Assembly: GCA_021234155.1 (NCBI GenBank)
Contig: JAJEKV010000096.1
Location: forward strand, 2,293,678-2,357,677
Direction: 5' to 3'
Length of the DNA: 64,000 bases
From: Isoetes taiwanensis
Lineage: Eukaryota > Streptophyta > Lycopodiopsida > Isoetales > Isoetaceae
Shown here: positions 1 through 10,974 of the stretch, one piece after another
Layout: every line of letters starts with the position of its first letter
Position numbering within the stretch: the first letter of the stretch is position 1
Notes under the pieces: model-generated
Databases searched by the model: none
Seen by the model: the letters and a program-made list of their open reading frames with translations, nothing else
What the model was told of the DNA's origin: nothing
Translations under genes and position numbers: made by a program

Positions 1-815
1 TCCTGCAACAGTGTCTGGTATGGGACTATGGACTTCACCCCCAGGGCCCATGCCAAGAAAGCTTTCTGCACCCGCTCCAAGTCATTCCAAGTGGCGAGGG
101 AAATCACCGGGCCCCAGACCTCGACCCCATACAGAAGCACAGGTTCTACTAGCACCTTGAATAGGTGCGATTGGTGGGCCCAATAATACAGCTCTGCCTT
201 GTGGGTATTGTTCTGCATTGCATAGAGTGTCTTCCAACCTGCTGCGACTTGCAGCCGAATAGAATTGTCCCAGTTCATGGCCGACGGAAACTCCACCCTC
301 AAATATTTGTAAGCGGGCACCACTTCAACATTTTTGCCATGCTAAGTTAGGGTCGGAGCCCTTGGCTGGCGTGCAGACGATACGAGAACCACCTTGGTCT
401 TGGCTAAGTTGACGCGCATGTCAGTCATCTGGCAAAATGTGTCCAAGGCATCGAGATGGCATTGCATGTCTGCTTGAGTGTGTGCTAGGAGGTCCACATC
501 ATCAGCGTAGATCAGCTGCCTGGTGGTCTGGTGTAGGAGTTGAGCCCCAGTGGCTCCATTATCAGCAAGTCATCTCTCCAGCTCATCAATATACATGCCA
601 AATAGTGTGGGAGAGAGAGCGCATCTCTGGCAGACCCCAATACTACTCTCGAATGGTTGGCCCGCTGTTGCAGTCGGCCTGTGCATGTCTCATATAACCT
701 ATACACCGCGTTCTGTAGTTCGGCAGGGACGTCTAGCTGCTGCAGTCTTGTCCACAGCTTTTCCCGAGGCACAGTGTCAAAAGCCTTGGCGAAGTCTACG
801 AAGCACCTCTATCGA
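1..815 (-). mobile_element. LINE (non-LTR) reverse transcriptase fragment
   Basis: On the minus strand this reads as the palm, thumb and downstream part of a LINE ORF2 protein. Visible are FVDFAKAFDTVPREKLW (RT motif A region, about 738-795), the catalytic YADDVDLLAH (YADD at about 498-509), and a long open stretch with KYLRVEFPS, AGWKTLYAMQNN and LLYGVEVWGPVI running to the window edge. The stretch between motif A and YADD is disturbed: the usual GCPLSPTLFG block reads SARDALSLP with a frame change. The element continues beyond position 1 and is cut at about 815, where unrelated AT-rich DNA begins, so it is 5'-truncated and dead. It belongs to the same family as the minus-strand LINEs at 31-37 kb. 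Confidence 0.85.
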
Positions 816-1124
816 GCATATAGGATTTTTAGAGAATCATTTGACTAGAGAAAATTCTCCCTTGTGTCACATATCACGAACTTACTTTTTTTATAACGAA
901 AAGGAAATTTACAACTTTGTGCAAATTCACATACCAAATTATAGGATGGTGTTTATATATACATTGTGATATAAAAAGGTATAAGAATTCCATGGGTTCT
1001 TTTTTATTTCGTGAGATACCTTTAAATACGATCAAGATTCTCTTAGGGCTTTTAAGGCTTCATGAAAGTTTCGTCAAATTTGTATAGATTCCCTTATGTT
1101 TTATAAGGAGAGGAGAAAGCAAGC

Positions 1125-1215
1125 AATGCCATGTGATCTAATGACTTAATCGGTCACGTTGGGTGGCAGTGGGGTTCGAGTTGCCGTATGCACAGTGATG
1201 GTGCTCATACGGTTC
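1125..1215 (+). repeat. tRNA-like (SINE-head-like) segment
   Basis: The string GGGGTTCGAGTTGCC (about 1171-1185) resembles a pol III B box, with a weak A-box-like stretch about 40 bp upstream. A short hairpin CCGTATG/CATACGG follows. It does not fold as a full tRNA and has no clear tail. It could be a decayed SINE head or chance. The rest of 816-1225 is AT-rich with no gene seen. Confidence 0.25.
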
Positions 1216-1225
1216 TGATATAGTA

Positions 1226-2551
1226 ATTACCCTCCAATATGATAAGGCCTTTACAAAGATAAAATATAAAAGGGAAATTTTTAAAAATACCCTTGTATAT
1301 TGCATTAATTGTGAAAATGCCCTTGTATTTTACTTAATTATCAAAACACCCCTAATTTTTCTACTGTATAGAAAGTATGCTACTCTCTGTTGTTTTGCCT
1401 CATTGATTTCGTATTCAGCTTCGATGGGAGAAATAACATCTTTTTGTTCAGTGATAAACAAATCAAGAAGCAATTGATATATATTAAAAGACTGGGATGC
1501 CAAATTTAGAGCAAGAAATGGAACCTGTGGCCTCTATGGAAAGGAGCAAAAAGATATCCATGTTGGAAACATAAAACAATGCCAATGCCATGCACAATAT
1601 GATGGCTAGGGCACTCCATTTTGCTTCTCAAGTCAAGACGATTGTGCACAATCTTTTCAATACATTTTACAGAAGAATATAAGCTTTGTAATCAATCTTC
1701 TGCTGGGATGTCCTTAGCAATTCCGCTTATAAGTCACTATTTTCAAGATTGGGACATTCCTTGTGGAGGATACTTCAAGTGACAGAGAAGGAATAATGGA
1801 GCTTTGACAAGGACTACTCCAGGATGAAGTTATTTTTTCAGAAGTGGACCCATAAGCGAAGTAGTTTTTCAAATCTGTTGAAGTAGCTGCTATGAATAGA
1901 TGGTAGTCACAGGATCTACAACTGATGCTTAGATTTCCAAAAGCTTGGAAAAAGCTTCTTCCGCAGCCAGTGATGCAAAGAATTGTGGAGGATCTTACTA
2001 TGCCGAGGCTTATGCGAGCAATCGATGTTGGGACGCTCACACTGACACTCTCAATATCCACGGTTGTATCCTTTGAGAAATGAAAAGAGCTTCAGCCGAA
2101 ATGAAAAAAATTTGGGATGTTAGAAACGGGATGGGAGGCTCAGGAAAAAATCACAGATTATGTGCAAAATCCATTTTAAATTGGAATGGTAAAAGAAGAG
2201 CTGAGGAGATGAAAAGGCCATTTAGAAGGAATGGAGTGGACGGAGATGGAACTGAATGGAGTGGACGGAGATGGAACTGAATCGCCCAACTTATCACACA
2301 GATCCAAGGGCATTTTGACAATAACAAAAAATATAAGGGCATTTTCACAATTATTGCAAAATATAAGGGTATTTTTAAAATTTTCCCAATATTAAAAACT
2401 AAAGCATCTAAATGCTTTGTTCTTGAGCTCGTCTCCATAAGAACAAGATCCACTAAATTACCTTCCAATATGATAAGGCCTTTACAAAGATAAAATATAA
2501 AAACTAAAGCTTTGTTCTTGTGCTCGTCTCCATAAGAACAAGATCCACTAA
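1226..2551. repeat. Two-copy tandem duplication, first copy split by a MULE
   Basis: A unit of about 95-115 bp (beginning ATTACC, containing CCAATATGATAAGGCC, ending GATCCACTAA) occurs twice. Copy 1 is 1226-1271 plus 2388-2456; copy 2 is 2457-2551. Copy 1 is interrupted by the element at 1272-2387, while copy 2 is continuous and so shows what the site looked like before insertion. Confidence 0.8.
1272..2387. mobile_element. MULE-like nonautonomous DNA element
   Basis: The 1,116-bp element starts GGGAAATTTTTAAAAATACCC-like and ends with the inverted counterpart; the terminal inverted repeats are recognisable for about 80 bp (1272-1355 against 2303-2387) and share blocks such as AATTGTGAAAATGCCCTT. 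Flanks are AATATAAAA (1263-1271) and AATATTAAAA (2388-2397), a 9-bp target duplication with one extra base, as expected for Mutator-like elements. The uninterrupted copy at 2457-2551 confirms the insertion. No transposase is recognisable. A 115-codon open frame on the minus strand (1714-2061) has no family I know, so captured host DNA is possible but unproven. Confidence 0.8.
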
Positions 2552-3146
2552 CGCCTAGACTTGATTCTCCATCTATGACATTAAACAATTTATTCACCTA
2601 ACATAGAGACAAATGAAACAAAAAAGAATTGATAAAGCAAAAAGCAACTTATGATTCATACCATCAATTGAAGGCTGAAAACAGTTAGTGGACCACTTTA
2701 AGTTAACTAGCAATCTAACTAAGGCTTCTAGAACGGGCCAATAATCCTGAATATGATTTATACCATCACTTGAAGGCTGAACTAGGGGGCCGCACTAACT
2801 TATGATCCTATTTTACATCACAGGCCAAACATTAACTCATAAAAAGCTAAAGCACCAATTTTTTTATTTGGCTTACATTTCACTCACCTAACAATGTATA
2901 GATAATAAAATAAAAATACTGATAAAAAATGTATAGATAATGAAACCAAAATATTGATAAAATACGAGGCTGCTTTATCATTTATACCATCAATCAAAGG
3001 CTGGAAACAATTAATGGACCACTTAAAATTAAAGCATCTGCTTATTATCCTGTTATATAATAACAGTCTCTCAATAACTTATTCTCCTGTTTTAGATTGA
3101 CAGACCCAAGTCTTCCTCAGAATAGACCAATGATCTTGGAACTCAG
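2552..3146. other. AT-rich intergenic DNA with three dispersed short repeats
   Basis: No gene is seen. A 30-55 bp sequence around ATACCATCAATTGAAGGCTG recurs at about 2651-2705, 2752-2782 and 2979-3037, the first and third also sharing GGACCACTT. A 39-bp imperfect tandem pair (AATGTATAGATAAT...) lies at about 2893-2965. Confidence 0.5.
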
Positions 3147-3314
3147 AACCACAATCCATTCAAAATCTTCTTCTGAAATGGAACAATGATCTGATCTTGG
3201 AACTCAAATTTTCCACCATAGATATAGCAAAACCACAATCCATCCAAAATCTTCTTCTGAAATGGAACAATGATCTGATCTTGGAACTCAAATTTTCCAC
3301 CATAGATATAGCAG
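3147..3314. repeat. 84-bp tandem duplication
   Basis: Two nearly identical copies, 3147-3230 and 3231-3314, both contain CAAAATCTTCTTCTGAAATG and TTCCACCATAGATATAGCA. The period is a multiple of three, so frames stay open through it, but nothing indicates coding. It lies in the 3' flank of the RFS-family gene. Confidence 0.9.
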
Positions 3315-3611
3315 AATCTAAGGGAATTCGGTCCTCGTACAGAAGCATTTCAAACAAGATAACAAACCGACATAGCTACTCAAGTTGCCAGCTCTTCTTT
3401 CTCTTCTTTGGCAAGAATAGTAGCCATAGCCAAAATGAGCACCATGTAGAATACAATTTCTCTGTTCTAATTATGAATCCAAAAGCTAGAGGGAATTCGG
3501 TTTTCTGGCAAAAGCGTTTTAAACAAACCGACGTAGTCAAGTTGCCACCTTTATAGTAGCCATAATCAGTGCCATGTAGAATACAATTTCTCTGTTCTAA
3601 AAACGCATCTG
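3315..3611. repeat. Imperfect tandem duplication in the 3' flank/UTR of the RFS-family gene
   Basis: Two diverged copies (about 3315-3475 and 3476-3605) share GGGAATTCGGT, AACAAACCGAC, AAGTTGCCA and a better conserved block around GCCATGTAGAATACAATTTC. The second copy abuts the stop codon of the minus-strand gene, so its 3' UTR probably lies here. No polyadenylation signal could be fixed. Confidence 0.7.
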
Positions 3612-6600
3612 CTACAACTCAACATGCACAACTGGAAGGTCCTCCATTGGCCAGCCCAGGTCAAAACTTACTAGCCCAATGTCTATTCTATAATCAAAAC
3701 TTACTGGGCACGAGTTTATGGTGCATGAACGTGGTTTCTTTGACGAGAATGCTCCAAACCTTCCATGGCCACGAAGGATCATTTTTACTGTTGCAACCCC
3801 ATTCTCAACTTGGTAATCTAGTGATTTAACTGCCCCTCCAGAATTCATCATATTCAGAAGGCCAATTGGAGCAAAAGACACACCAGGTGACAAGACCTAC
3901 ATAAACGCAATCTTCATTCTCAGCACAAACAAAGACTAAACAGAATGCATCATCAAACTACACAAACCTTCACAGGAGAGAAGGTAAATATTTCATACTC
4001 CAGCACTTTCAACGTCACATGCAATGTTGCACTTCCACCAAGGAACACTATGCTACCTGCATAACAGAAGGTATGTGGCAAGTTGAAGCTGAGTATAATC
4101 ACGTGCCGAGAAGTCAATCCACCGCATCAACTTAGGACTAACCTGTTCTATGGCAATAAGTTACAACATCTCCACCCCAGTCTTTTGGTGCCACGCATTG
4201 GAGATATGGTACATCTTCAGCTTGAACTGTTCCTGTCACTTCTTTTGGAGTTTCATCATGGATTTTGTTTGCCTTATCTACCTTGCACCATCCAGCACCC
4301 TGGCAGTTAAATGCCCCTACAACCCCTGTATGCTCATTCATATTCCATATCTTCAACAAGCTGTGGAGAAAAGTAGGCATGAGATGGAAATCAAGGACAG
4401 CCGGGATGTCAACCAACAACAATGCTTACCTGCGCCCATCCCGTGCAGGATCAGCAAAAAGGCAGTCTTTAGTTGGCCGTCCCGGCAGCCGAGCACGAAG
4501 AACAGATCCATCATGGAAAACGAGCTTCTTCAGCAAGTTGAAATCGTGCTGCCCGGGTGTATCACTAGCAAAAACGGCCAATGCAAATTGTTAAAAGAAA
4601 TGAAGATTGCCAAGCTAGCAACTATCTGCCAACTGACCTAAACCATGCAAAAATGAAAGTGCCCCAAAAATACCTGCACGTGGTTTATCAGCATTCTCCT
4701 ATCTACTTAAAACTTCAAGATTTACTATCCTTCAACTTCAACATTTATTATCCTTCTCAAGTTTTACTTAGCACACCTCACATAAATTCCACAACCACCA
4801 ACTGCACGTGCAGCAGCATGATACTCTGCAGCAGGGTGTAGGCTCTGCAAAAACACAGCCACATGTCAAGAGCATAGCCAAAAAGGACGCATAAAACCAA
4901 CTGCATTGCAAATCTTGGAGATTAGAATCAGCAAGATTCTCAATATTGTTTAACACAGCCACATGTCAAGAGCATAGCCAAAAAGGACGCATAAAACAAC
5001 TGCATTGCAAATCTTGGGGATTAGAATCAGCAAGGTTCTCAACATTGTTTTAAGAATTTCAAGTACACATACTGAAGGTTTGTATGTGGTACTAACAAAA
5101 TGGAACACAATGGTCCATACAATATGATGTTTGATTGCAGCAGCATTCAACACTAAACTAGAAAAAAAAATATTGATTCGTCCAAAGGTACTTACGTGGA
5201 ACATATCCCAGTCTGGCTGCATGAATTCACCCAAAAAGAGACTATTGTAAGCAACTGATGCAATATGAATTGTGTGAGATGCTGGATCCCGTGGCCAGAA
5301 GTCATCAGAGGCTCTCACAACAGCTGTATGTTTTGTACTGGAAAATGAGAAACAGATTAGCACAAACATAGACACCAAACACAAATCATGGTGATGCAAT
5401 TTGTTTTTACCTATATATTCCATCATTGTGATGGCTCATGCAAGCGATAATCCCATTGTCAGGAAAATTTCGAGCAATTGATGCTTCAAGGGCAAGCTGG
5501 TACTCCTTGGTTAGTTTCACACGGCCACCATGCCCCGCAGCTACTGATTCCAAGATGCTTTGACCATCAACTTTTACCCCATCTATGCCAGCATTTGCAA
5601 GGTAGCTATGCAGCTCATCATAAAAATTAAAAACCTTCTGAGGATGGGGAAGTCCTAGACCATTGACAGTTGCACTATCCAGTGCAATGTCAGGCTGGTT
5701 CAGCAATACACCAGGGGAATGAACAGGGTATGTCATTGTGGACTCATAATGTTCCATTCCAGCAAGACCAGGCTTGACACCACCCCAATATCCTGTGATT
5801 GCATGCCACATGTACACAAACCTACATGCACAAAGAAAATTTAAAATGAAAAACAAGACAAAATAGACTGCACGTTATTGAAATTAAAAAGCATGCATAA
5901 TGATTCGTACTTCAAATTGTGGCTTTGTTTAAACATTACAAGATTTGAATTAAAAAACATGCATGAAGATTCATACTTCAAATTATATCTTTGTTTGGCT
6001 TCTTGTATAAGTCTTTTCAATCCTGAGATTGCAGTTCTTCCCAGGGCTGCAGACTCAATCTCATCATGTGCCATGTTCACTAAGCCATTCTTGAACTTAT
6101 GATTCTCCTTTATGCCAGATAATCTGCGAGCAAACCTGTCGACAACAGGCCTCAAGTGTCAATTTGAGATGGCACTATAAATTTACCATGGATAATACCG
6201 TACTATGAAACAAAACTTACTGTGTTCCACTGGTCAACTTCCCATCTGCTTCTTCCTCAGCAGAAGTTATAGACTGCCAACCATCATCAATGATTAAAAA
6301 GCGTGGGGGAGCACCTCCATCACAAAGACTGCAAAAGCACACATGCTGAGAATCCTATGTATACCATCTACAATAATATTGCCTAAATACTAGACTTTGA
6401 CTAGTCTATATCCATACTACTAGGCCCTATTGCAAAACGAAAATACAGACCTCTGCAAGCCTTCCATGACACCCTCAGCTGTCACATCTGTGTAAAATGC
6501 ATCCCATGTACACCATCCAAACCAGTCCAGGATGGGTGGTAACTGCAATACAAAATACTTTTTTGAGGGCATAACCATAAGGTATTTACGCGAAGATAAT

Positions 6601-7627
6601 TTGTATTTATATTTGTATTTGCAGAAGATGAAATTGCGGGCATAACTGTTAAGGTATTTACTAGAAAAAGTTTGTATTTATATTTGTATTTGAAGAAGAT
6701 GAAATCTCCAAGATAGTGAAGAACAAACCTTCTTCTTTTCTCGGTGCCGAAAGCTTTGTAAATGTTCCTCGACAGCCCTGCCATAAATAAAAATGAGAAG
6801 TAATGCTAATTACCATAGCGCTTTATACACTAACTTTTCACTTTCGCTAAGACAATTAACAGTCAATAAATCTTACTCACCTAACTGCATCACCTACAAC
6901 CTGAAACGGATCACTTCCAACGTGCACAAAAATCGAATGTAGACCGCCTCGTGCCTGTACCACTGGGTCCCCTAGAATATCAACAGTAATGCCTTAAGTA
7001 ACAGAGGATACCAACAGTAATGCCTTAAGTAACAGAGGAAGACTTCAAAATACTAAAATTATAAAACAATATGCTTCATACCACTTTCCAAACAAAGATG
7101 CATTTCATCATTATCACTTCCTTGAAGTGATGCTCTGAAAGGCCCATCCAGAAGAGGCAGAAAAACAATATACTCTACATCATTATGACCATCTGGATCA
7201 AGGCAGTTGCCATCTGAATCATATGTTCCATCATTGGTAACACGCCGACTCTCCAACAACAAAAACTGTGTTTCTGAAGGAACGTCTCTTCCACAGTCAC
7301 CCATGGCATGAGTCATCCACCAAAGCCTGAATCTGAAACAGCATATAAACCTAAACCCCCTGCACACATTGCAGAAAAATTTGGTCTTAGAAAATTTCAC
7401 AACTTCAGCCCCTCATAATGATATTTATATAACACTTACTTCAGAACACCCAATGAGAAAACATGCAGACTGTTCGCCTCTGCTGCAGTTGCACCTATAA
7501 ATACACCAGGACAACCAGACTGGGCATCTTGAGTCACTACTATGTTGCTTGGAACCTTTGTTAAAACAGGTCTTCCATGCACCATAAGTTTTCCATTGTG
7601 AACAGACACAGGTGCTGAAATTGTCAT
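3612..7627 (-). CDS. Raffinose synthase / alkaline alpha-galactosidase family protein (SIP/RFS, GH36)
   Basis: Exons (minus): 7627-7440, 7359-7082, 6971-6881, 6777-6729, 6542-6451, 6328-6221, 6135-5977, 5821-5411, 5337-5196, 4844-4777, 4564-4430, 4360-4143, 4056-3968, 3896-3612. All introns (69-351 bp) are GT-AG and all phases join, giving 2,313 nt and 770 aa, the usual length of the family. The start matches the family start (MTISAPVSV, followed by NGKLMVHG). Landmarks: [29 protein letters not shown] (about 208-222), [19 protein letters not shown], and catalytic VKVDGQ (nucleophile Asp near 407) and [11 protein letters not shown] (acid/base region near 470). The family moves galactosyl units between galactinol, sucrose and raffinose-type sugars or hydrolyses them, typically in the cytosol. 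Synthase and hydrolase cannot be separated here. The family often has VDVQN where this protein has VDGQS. No disabling change was found. Confidence 0.93.
4854..5052. repeat. 100-bp tandem duplication in intron 9
   Basis: Copies 4854-4953 and 4954-5052 differ at only a few positions; both hold CACAGCCACATGTCAAGAGC and GATTAGAATCAGCAAG. The array begins 9 bp from the exon 10 acceptor and may double the branch-point/pyrimidine region of this 351-bp intron, the longest in the gene. Confidence 0.92.
5845..5998 (-). repeat. 66-bp tandem duplication that doubles the exon 7 splice donor
   Basis: Two copies of AATTTGAAGTAYGAATC with flanking sequence lie 66 bp apart. The upstream donor (exon end 5977) gives the family-conserved join [15 protein letters not shown]. 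The second donor (exon end 5911) would add 22 in-frame codons with no stop. Both donors read GAA|GTAYGAAT. Confidence 0.85.
6567..6707. repeat. 71-bp tandem duplication in intron 4
   Basis: Copies 6567-6637 and 6638-6707 share GGGCATAAC, AAGGTATTTAC, TTTGTATTTATATTTGTATT and GAAGATGAAAT. They fill most of the 186-bp intron between the exons ending at 6729 and starting at 6542. Confidence 0.85.
6981..7040. repeat. 31-bp tandem duplication in intron 2
   Basis: CAACAGTAATGCCTTAAGTA followed by ACAGAGGA occurs at 6981 and again at 7012, inside the 109-bp intron 2. Confidence 0.9.
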
Positions 7628-7760
7628 TGGCCTTTGCAGATGAGGAAATAGATCTGCAGGTGGGTCGACTAGGTTTGGGCACCTGTTGAACAAATGACAA
7701 GTACACAACATTTCTCAATACGGGCAGAGCAGCTCCGTATATATATACAATGGCAATATG
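7628..7760 (-). promoter_or_regulatory. 5' leader and possible core promoter of the RFS-family gene
   Basis: A TATATATA stretch at about 7737-7747 lies about 115 bp upstream of the chosen ATG and could be a TATA element. Alternatively TTTGTTCAACAG|GTGCCC (acceptor AG at 7684-7683) looks like a 3' splice site, so the leader may be spliced from an upstream exon I could not find. The frame stays open above the ATG to an in-frame ATG at 7711, which is less like the family start. Confidence 0.35.
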
Positions 7761-7939
7761 CCAAGCCAAGCCAAGCAAGTCAGAAGTAGGATTAGTGGCT
7801 GCTTTAGCAATTGCCAGAAATGCAGATTATCAAACAAAGAAGCTAGATCTCCATAGCAACACGAATCAACATTGGGAGCAATTCAGTACAATGCTATTAT
7901 GTCTGTCACGACATTCACATCAAATGCGCATTCGGACAA

Positions 7940-8250
7940 AATGGTAAGAAATATGTTTAGAGATCACTCAACAATTTTTAAGGCCTGCAAAACCATCGCC
8001 AGGAACATGGACAAGATGGTATATATTACTACAATGCCGCAGCTGGAGGACAGGGATTATTAAAAAAAAGATAATCTAGAGCAAATGGGCAAATGCAAAG
8101 TATGCAAGAAATATGTTCAAAGAACATGCAACGATTCTTAAGGCATGCAAAACCATCACCAAGAATATGGACAAGGTGGTGATATATAACTACCTAAAAT
8201 GCCGCAGCTGGAGGACAAAAGAAGAGAATCTTAGAGCAAATGGGCAAATG
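7940..8250. repeat. About 155-160-bp tandem duplication upstream of the RFS-family gene
   Basis: Copies at about 7940-8095 and 8100-8250 share AGAAATATGTT, GCAAAACCATC, GCCGCAGCTGGAGGACA and AGCAAATGGGCAAATG. They are clearly diverged, so older than the intron duplications. Confidence 0.8.
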
Positions 8251-9229
8251 GAGGAGGAGACAAATTTTTTGACAAGAGGGGAAGAAATTCTACCTCAAGA
8301 GATAATCTCGAGCAACCGGGACCCAATACAAAGCCGCCCAAACCCACTAGGGTAGGCCAGGACCGCCACCGCCTTAAGACAATTTGGCGAGCTGCAGGTG
8401 CGTCCAGAAGAATAATGGCCCACAAGCGGGAGATGGAGAGGGCGAGCTAAAAGGGCAGCAGGTACGTCGGCGTAGGCCAATTCGACCACACGAAATATGC
8501 CACGTGTCATCCATAATCACGAAGTTGGCGGGTCGTTAAAATGCAAATGTCGATGGTCATGTAGCCTAGCCCTCAACATGAACCTAATTTCAGGCAGAGG
8601 TCACATGAAGCAGTCTACAGCTTTGGGCCTTCGTCCTTCTTTCTCGCATGAGGAGTTAAAAACTTGCGGTCTCAATGAAGAACTCTAAGCCACGTGTTGA
8701 GATCGAACGGATTCCTGTCAATAGGAATCCATTCGACCGAGGACACGAGCCGGTGGAAACAATCCCTGTCAAATGGACTCCATAGCTATCATTTTGTTGC
8801 ATCTTCAATTTTGGACAATTGACTGGGACTATCAGCAGGTACATGTGACCAGACCCTAATCTCCCCCATCTCCACATCTTTGAATGGTTTGGAGGTTAGC
8901 GATGTGAAACCTAAATTAGTGGATGATTTTCTAAATTCGTGCTTCAATGCGGCTTTTCTCAAACTAGTTGCCATCTCCAACGAGTGTCGAATATGTTTCA
9001 GCGCTTGACAAAGTTGAGAAGCTTTTTCTTATTAGACGGAGCCCAAACAAAGCCGAACGACTCTATGTCAATATGGTCACTGGCCATTGTTGTCCAACAA
9101 TTATAAGGATATACTTGGTTCCTTGGAGGGACCGGCTCCCTCCCACCAAGTGACCTGAACAGTCTCGAAATTCTCCTTCTTGTTGTCCATTCGAGGGTCT
9201 TCAATAGCATACCCTACCCAGGGCATAAG
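8251..9229. other. Intergenic region, no gene recognised
   Basis: Only short broken open frames are present. A 13-bp inverted repeat (CGAACGGATTCCT / AGGAATCCATTCG, about 8704-8736) is the one clear structure. Confidence 0.4.
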
Positions 9230-9520
9230 ATATCGTCCAAGCATGTTTTAATGAATTGGTGATAGCGAGAGTTTTTATAGCTTGGAAACCTTCATTGCTA
9301 GTCACTTTCACTGAGGTGGATCGCTTTGGCCAATGGGCTTTTATCTTGTGGTAGGAACATGGAGCTCGGTATAGTCTTGTGAACATATATGCTCATAACA
9401 AATCTCATCAGAGTTATGGGCATCTTTAATCCAAGATGCTTAGTATGGACCATGAGATTTCGTGGATTCTTATGCTTGATTCTAGAGACATATGCTGCAG
9501 CCAAGATTAGCTTTGTACAT
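9230..9520 (+). mobile_element. Probable LINE endonuclease-domain remnant
   Basis: With frame changes the plus strand reads ARVFIAWKPSLLVTFTEVD, RFGQWAFILW and SLVNIYAHNK, which resembles the region of plant LINE ORF2 endonucleases around their VNVYAPN motif. Catalytic residues cannot be placed and the frame is broken. Sequence up to about 10,020 may be the same degraded element. The call rests on a short resemblance. Confidence 0.35.
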
Positions 9521-9959
9521 GTTTTGTGTTAAGAGCTTCTACAATGATGAAAACATGGATTTTTAGTGACAAATAGATAGAATTGTCCCTCCAGAGCTGC
9601 ATCTAGATGTAGGATAAGGTATGCCAATTGGAATTAGATGATTGCAGGGGCTATTGCAGATAGAATCAGCCCCAAAGACTTAGGATTTGATTCAACAAAT
9701 GAAAGAGGAATTGATTTTGCAATGAAAGACCAGATAAAATATCGTTTTTGGATAAATCAGGGATCTTGTGGATAGATTTTTGGAGCTATTAGATTGAGCT
9801 CGGATTCAAAGAGAAACAGGCTGAAATTGCTTAGAGAGTGCCAGTTATAATTTTAAAAGTGCCGATTTATCAAAGACAACTCCGAAAAGCCAAGATCGAT
9901 TAAGGAAGAGCTCCATCCTTCTTGTTGTTTGTTGGTTTCTCTTGTCTAGTTTGTTAATG

Positions 9960-10969
9960 TTCTTTTGTCATGTTTGCCTCTTTGTTAACAAATTGTTATT
10001 TAATGATATAAAGAAATATACAAGGCATCCAAAAGGGAAATATGCACCAAGGCATGGATTTGGTACAGACTATCCATTGAGTAAGTTCAGGTGCAACTAC
10101 AAGGGATTTGGAAGAAAGACAAGAGATGAATATATATGTAAAAACTTGCATTGTTGAACTTTGTAACTAGGAAATTGTAACATCTAAGACTAATGGGTTA
10201 TTATAAATTTGGCTCCTCAAGATGGGGTCTAGGTCTGGAGATCAATTTGACATGTGGTGTAAGCATCCATGATCTTGCGAACTCACTTTGGATTCACCAA
10301 TAACTCCATTAAGATAAGGAAGTGGATTTTAATCATAAGAATCTGAAACGCCAAGGTTAAGTGAATTGTATATAGAAGCATGGGATGTCGAGATGGAGAT
10401 TGAAGGTACTGGGATAAGAGATAGAGTTTAGTTTGGCCAAGGCAGTCATCAGGAGCTTATGGGGACTTCTACATATGGATGGCGGGAAGTACTCTTTGTC
10501 TAATGATATACCTAAGCTATGAATTTGATAATGGACGAATTTTGCATTCCTTATGGGCAGAATGAGCTTTTTTTGTAAGCTATGCATATAGGAGAATGTT
10601 AGTATTTCTATTTGTGCAATAAAGTGCATAAATGTTAGACCTACATCACTATGACACAAGACTTGTGACTTCCATTGTGATTATAATCTACTTTGACATG
10701 GTTAGTTGGTATAGGCAACCTTGGCAAGAGAGTGAGCTAGACACGTATAATAAATGTCGTGACGCATGTCCATGGTCTTGCATTGCACCACTGTTGTCTT
10801 GACATTTTGATTTCTCTTTTATCCTACGGGGTCGGGCTTCCAGATTTAGTAGCCTGAGTTGCTCTGGCATGTTCATGTAATCAGTGTTTCTATGTTATGT
10901 TCTTGTGCTTTGTGACACTGGGCTTAGTTCTTCTAGCAGTACGTCAACTCTTGAACTCCATGGTAAGAG
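9960..10969. other. Region upstream of the LTR retrotransposon, nothing recognised
   Basis: No credible gene, RNA or repeat end was seen. It is the left host flank of the retrotransposon and would have continued directly into 23,391 before the insertion. Confidence 0.4.
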
Positions 10970-10974
10970 GTCCT
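10970..10974. repeat. Target site duplication, left (GTCCT)
   Basis: GTCCT immediately precedes the TG of the 5' LTR and is repeated exactly at 23386-23390 after the CA of the 3' LTR. Five bp is the normal duplication for LTR elements. Confidence 0.92.

Noticed and set aside
2151..2597. 148-codon minus-strand frame across the MULE right end
   Set aside because: It crosses the transposon end and the target duplication, and has no motif.
7750..8355. Series of short plus-strand frames upstream of the RFS-family gene
   Set aside because: They fall in a tandem duplication with low-complexity composition; no conserved protein is recognisable.
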